Position numbers and translations under genes: made by a program. A DNA stretch of 6,250 bases, taken from assembly GCA_945787595.1 (NCBI GenBank), contig CALZJV010000483.1:1-6250 (forward strand), in the 5' to 3' direction. Shown one piece after another: positions 5,883 through 6,250 of the stretch. Each line of letters opens with the position of its first letter. Within the stretch, counting starts at the first letter, position 1. Origin of the DNA: an uncultured Desulfobacterales bacterium. Lineage in GTDB: Bacteria > Desulfobacterota > Desulfobacteria > Desulfobacterales > JAFDCJ01. The notes beneath the pieces are model-generated. The model saw only the letters and a list, made by a program, of their open reading frames with translations, was not told the origin of the DNA and did no database searches.

Positions 5883-6016
5883 ATGTCAGTTTAGCCCCCG
5901 GGACCGGACCTAAACCGCGAAAAAGCGGACTTCGGCGAAGGGATGTCTGCGAAGCGCCCGATAACGGAAGTCGCCGGGCAGTGGTGGCACTTCCGGTTTT
6001 TGCCATGACCGGACGT
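5883..6016. repeat. Dense cluster of palindromic intergenic repeat units
   Basis: Unit 1 (5883-5911) starts ATGTCAGTTTAG and ends CCGGACCT. A partial unit ending AAAGCGGACTTC lies at about 5912-5933. Unit 3 (5943-5971) starts ATGTCTGCG and ends AACGGAAGT. Unit 4 (5989-6016) has perfect arms TCCGGT (5992-5997) and ACCGGA (6008-6013). TGGTGGCACTTCCG at 5982-5995 is identical to 6-19 at the left end of the window, in the same orientation, so unit 4 and the first repeat belong to one subtype. Confidence 0.75.
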
Positions 6017-6097
6017 TTCTGCCTCTCGTAGTCGAAATGAACTTAGACAGGGTGCCGCCCTCCGCCAAGTCGCATTCCCGACCGTCGGCGCCACCTG

Positions 6098-6166
6098 GAC
6101 CGGCCGGCGGCCGGGCTTGCCTTTGGGCAGTTTTACTTCGACAGCTTGCGGCTTGCGTCCACGCAT
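6098..6166 (-). pseudogene. Remnant of a P27-family phage terminase small subunit (N-terminus)
   Basis: An ATG at 6166 on the minus strand opens MRGRKPQAVEVKLPKGKPGR followed by RPV. This resembles the conserved start of P27-family small terminases, which begin RGRKP, then K/L, then GNPGKRP. Small terminase recognises phage DNA for packaging. Resemblance ends after about 23 codons. The frame stays open to 5891 but runs into intergenic repeats without the family's core helices, so this is probably a truncated remnant. A stop of another frame (TGA, 6180-6178) lies 11 nt upstream and AAAGG is nearby, as in a phage operon. The match is short and made from memory. Confidence 0.4.
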
Positions 6167-6250
6167 TCCGGAGCCTTTTCAGTAAGTTAAGGCGGATGGC
6201 CTGAAAAAAAAACATTTGACGGGTTTCGTCGAGCTCGGCCCATTTGGCCG
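6167..6250. other. Right edge, possible end of an upstream phage-type gene
   Basis: Contains a run of nine A (6204-6212). On the minus strand more than one frame is open from the window edge; one ends at TGA 6180-6178, just before the terminase-like start. None gives a protein I recognise, and the homopolymer makes the reading frame uncertain. Confidence 0.25.

Overview
The window looks like chromosome of an alphaproteobacterium, most likely Hyphomicrobiales and perhaps Bradyrhizobium-like. Three things suggest this: mostly high G+C; an aldo/keto reductase and a nitrilase-superfamily enzyme of ordinary proteobacterial type; and short palindromic repeats (ATGTCCG...CGGACAT type) in every gap between genes. 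From memory, such repeats are common in Bradyrhizobium-type genomes, where they produce spurious ORFs carrying strings such as PLMTQSG. The taxonomic call is an inference.

Layout: (1) 1-299, no gene; a repeat hairpin at 3-40. (2) 300-1868, minus strand, a secreted seven-unit repeat protein of the DUF7453 type with a helical C-terminal tail. (3) 1869-2374, a gap with three repeat units, a weak promoter candidate and a possible 18-codon leader ORF whose stop lies one base before the next start. (4) 2375-3442, plus strand, a membrane-anchored TerB-domain protein in visibly more A+T-rich DNA. (5) 3443-3879, a gap with three repeat units and a GC-rich inverted repeat before the next ribosome binding site. 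(6) 3880-4728, plus strand, an intact aldo/keto reductase. (7) 4729-4938, a convergent gap with repeat units. (8) 4939-5730, minus strand, a nitrilase/carbon-nitrogen hydrolase homologue that seems to lack about 25-30 residues near its C-terminal third and has Arg at the usual catalytic Lys position. (9) 5731-6250, a further repeat cluster and, near the right edge on the minus strand, a short stretch resembling the N-terminus of a P27-family phage terminase small subunit, probably a prophage remnant.

The four main genes do not form an operon. They lie on alternating strands, each has its own upstream region, and their functions are unrelated: an exported repeat protein, a possible envelope-stress or tellurite-type protein, an oxidoreductase and an amidase/nitrilase. 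The window reads as an accessory, repeat-rich mosaic. I found no convincing new multi-gene system. The points most worth checking are the probable decay of the nitrilase, the TerB protein with its leader ORF in foreign-looking DNA, and the repeat family at every gene boundary.
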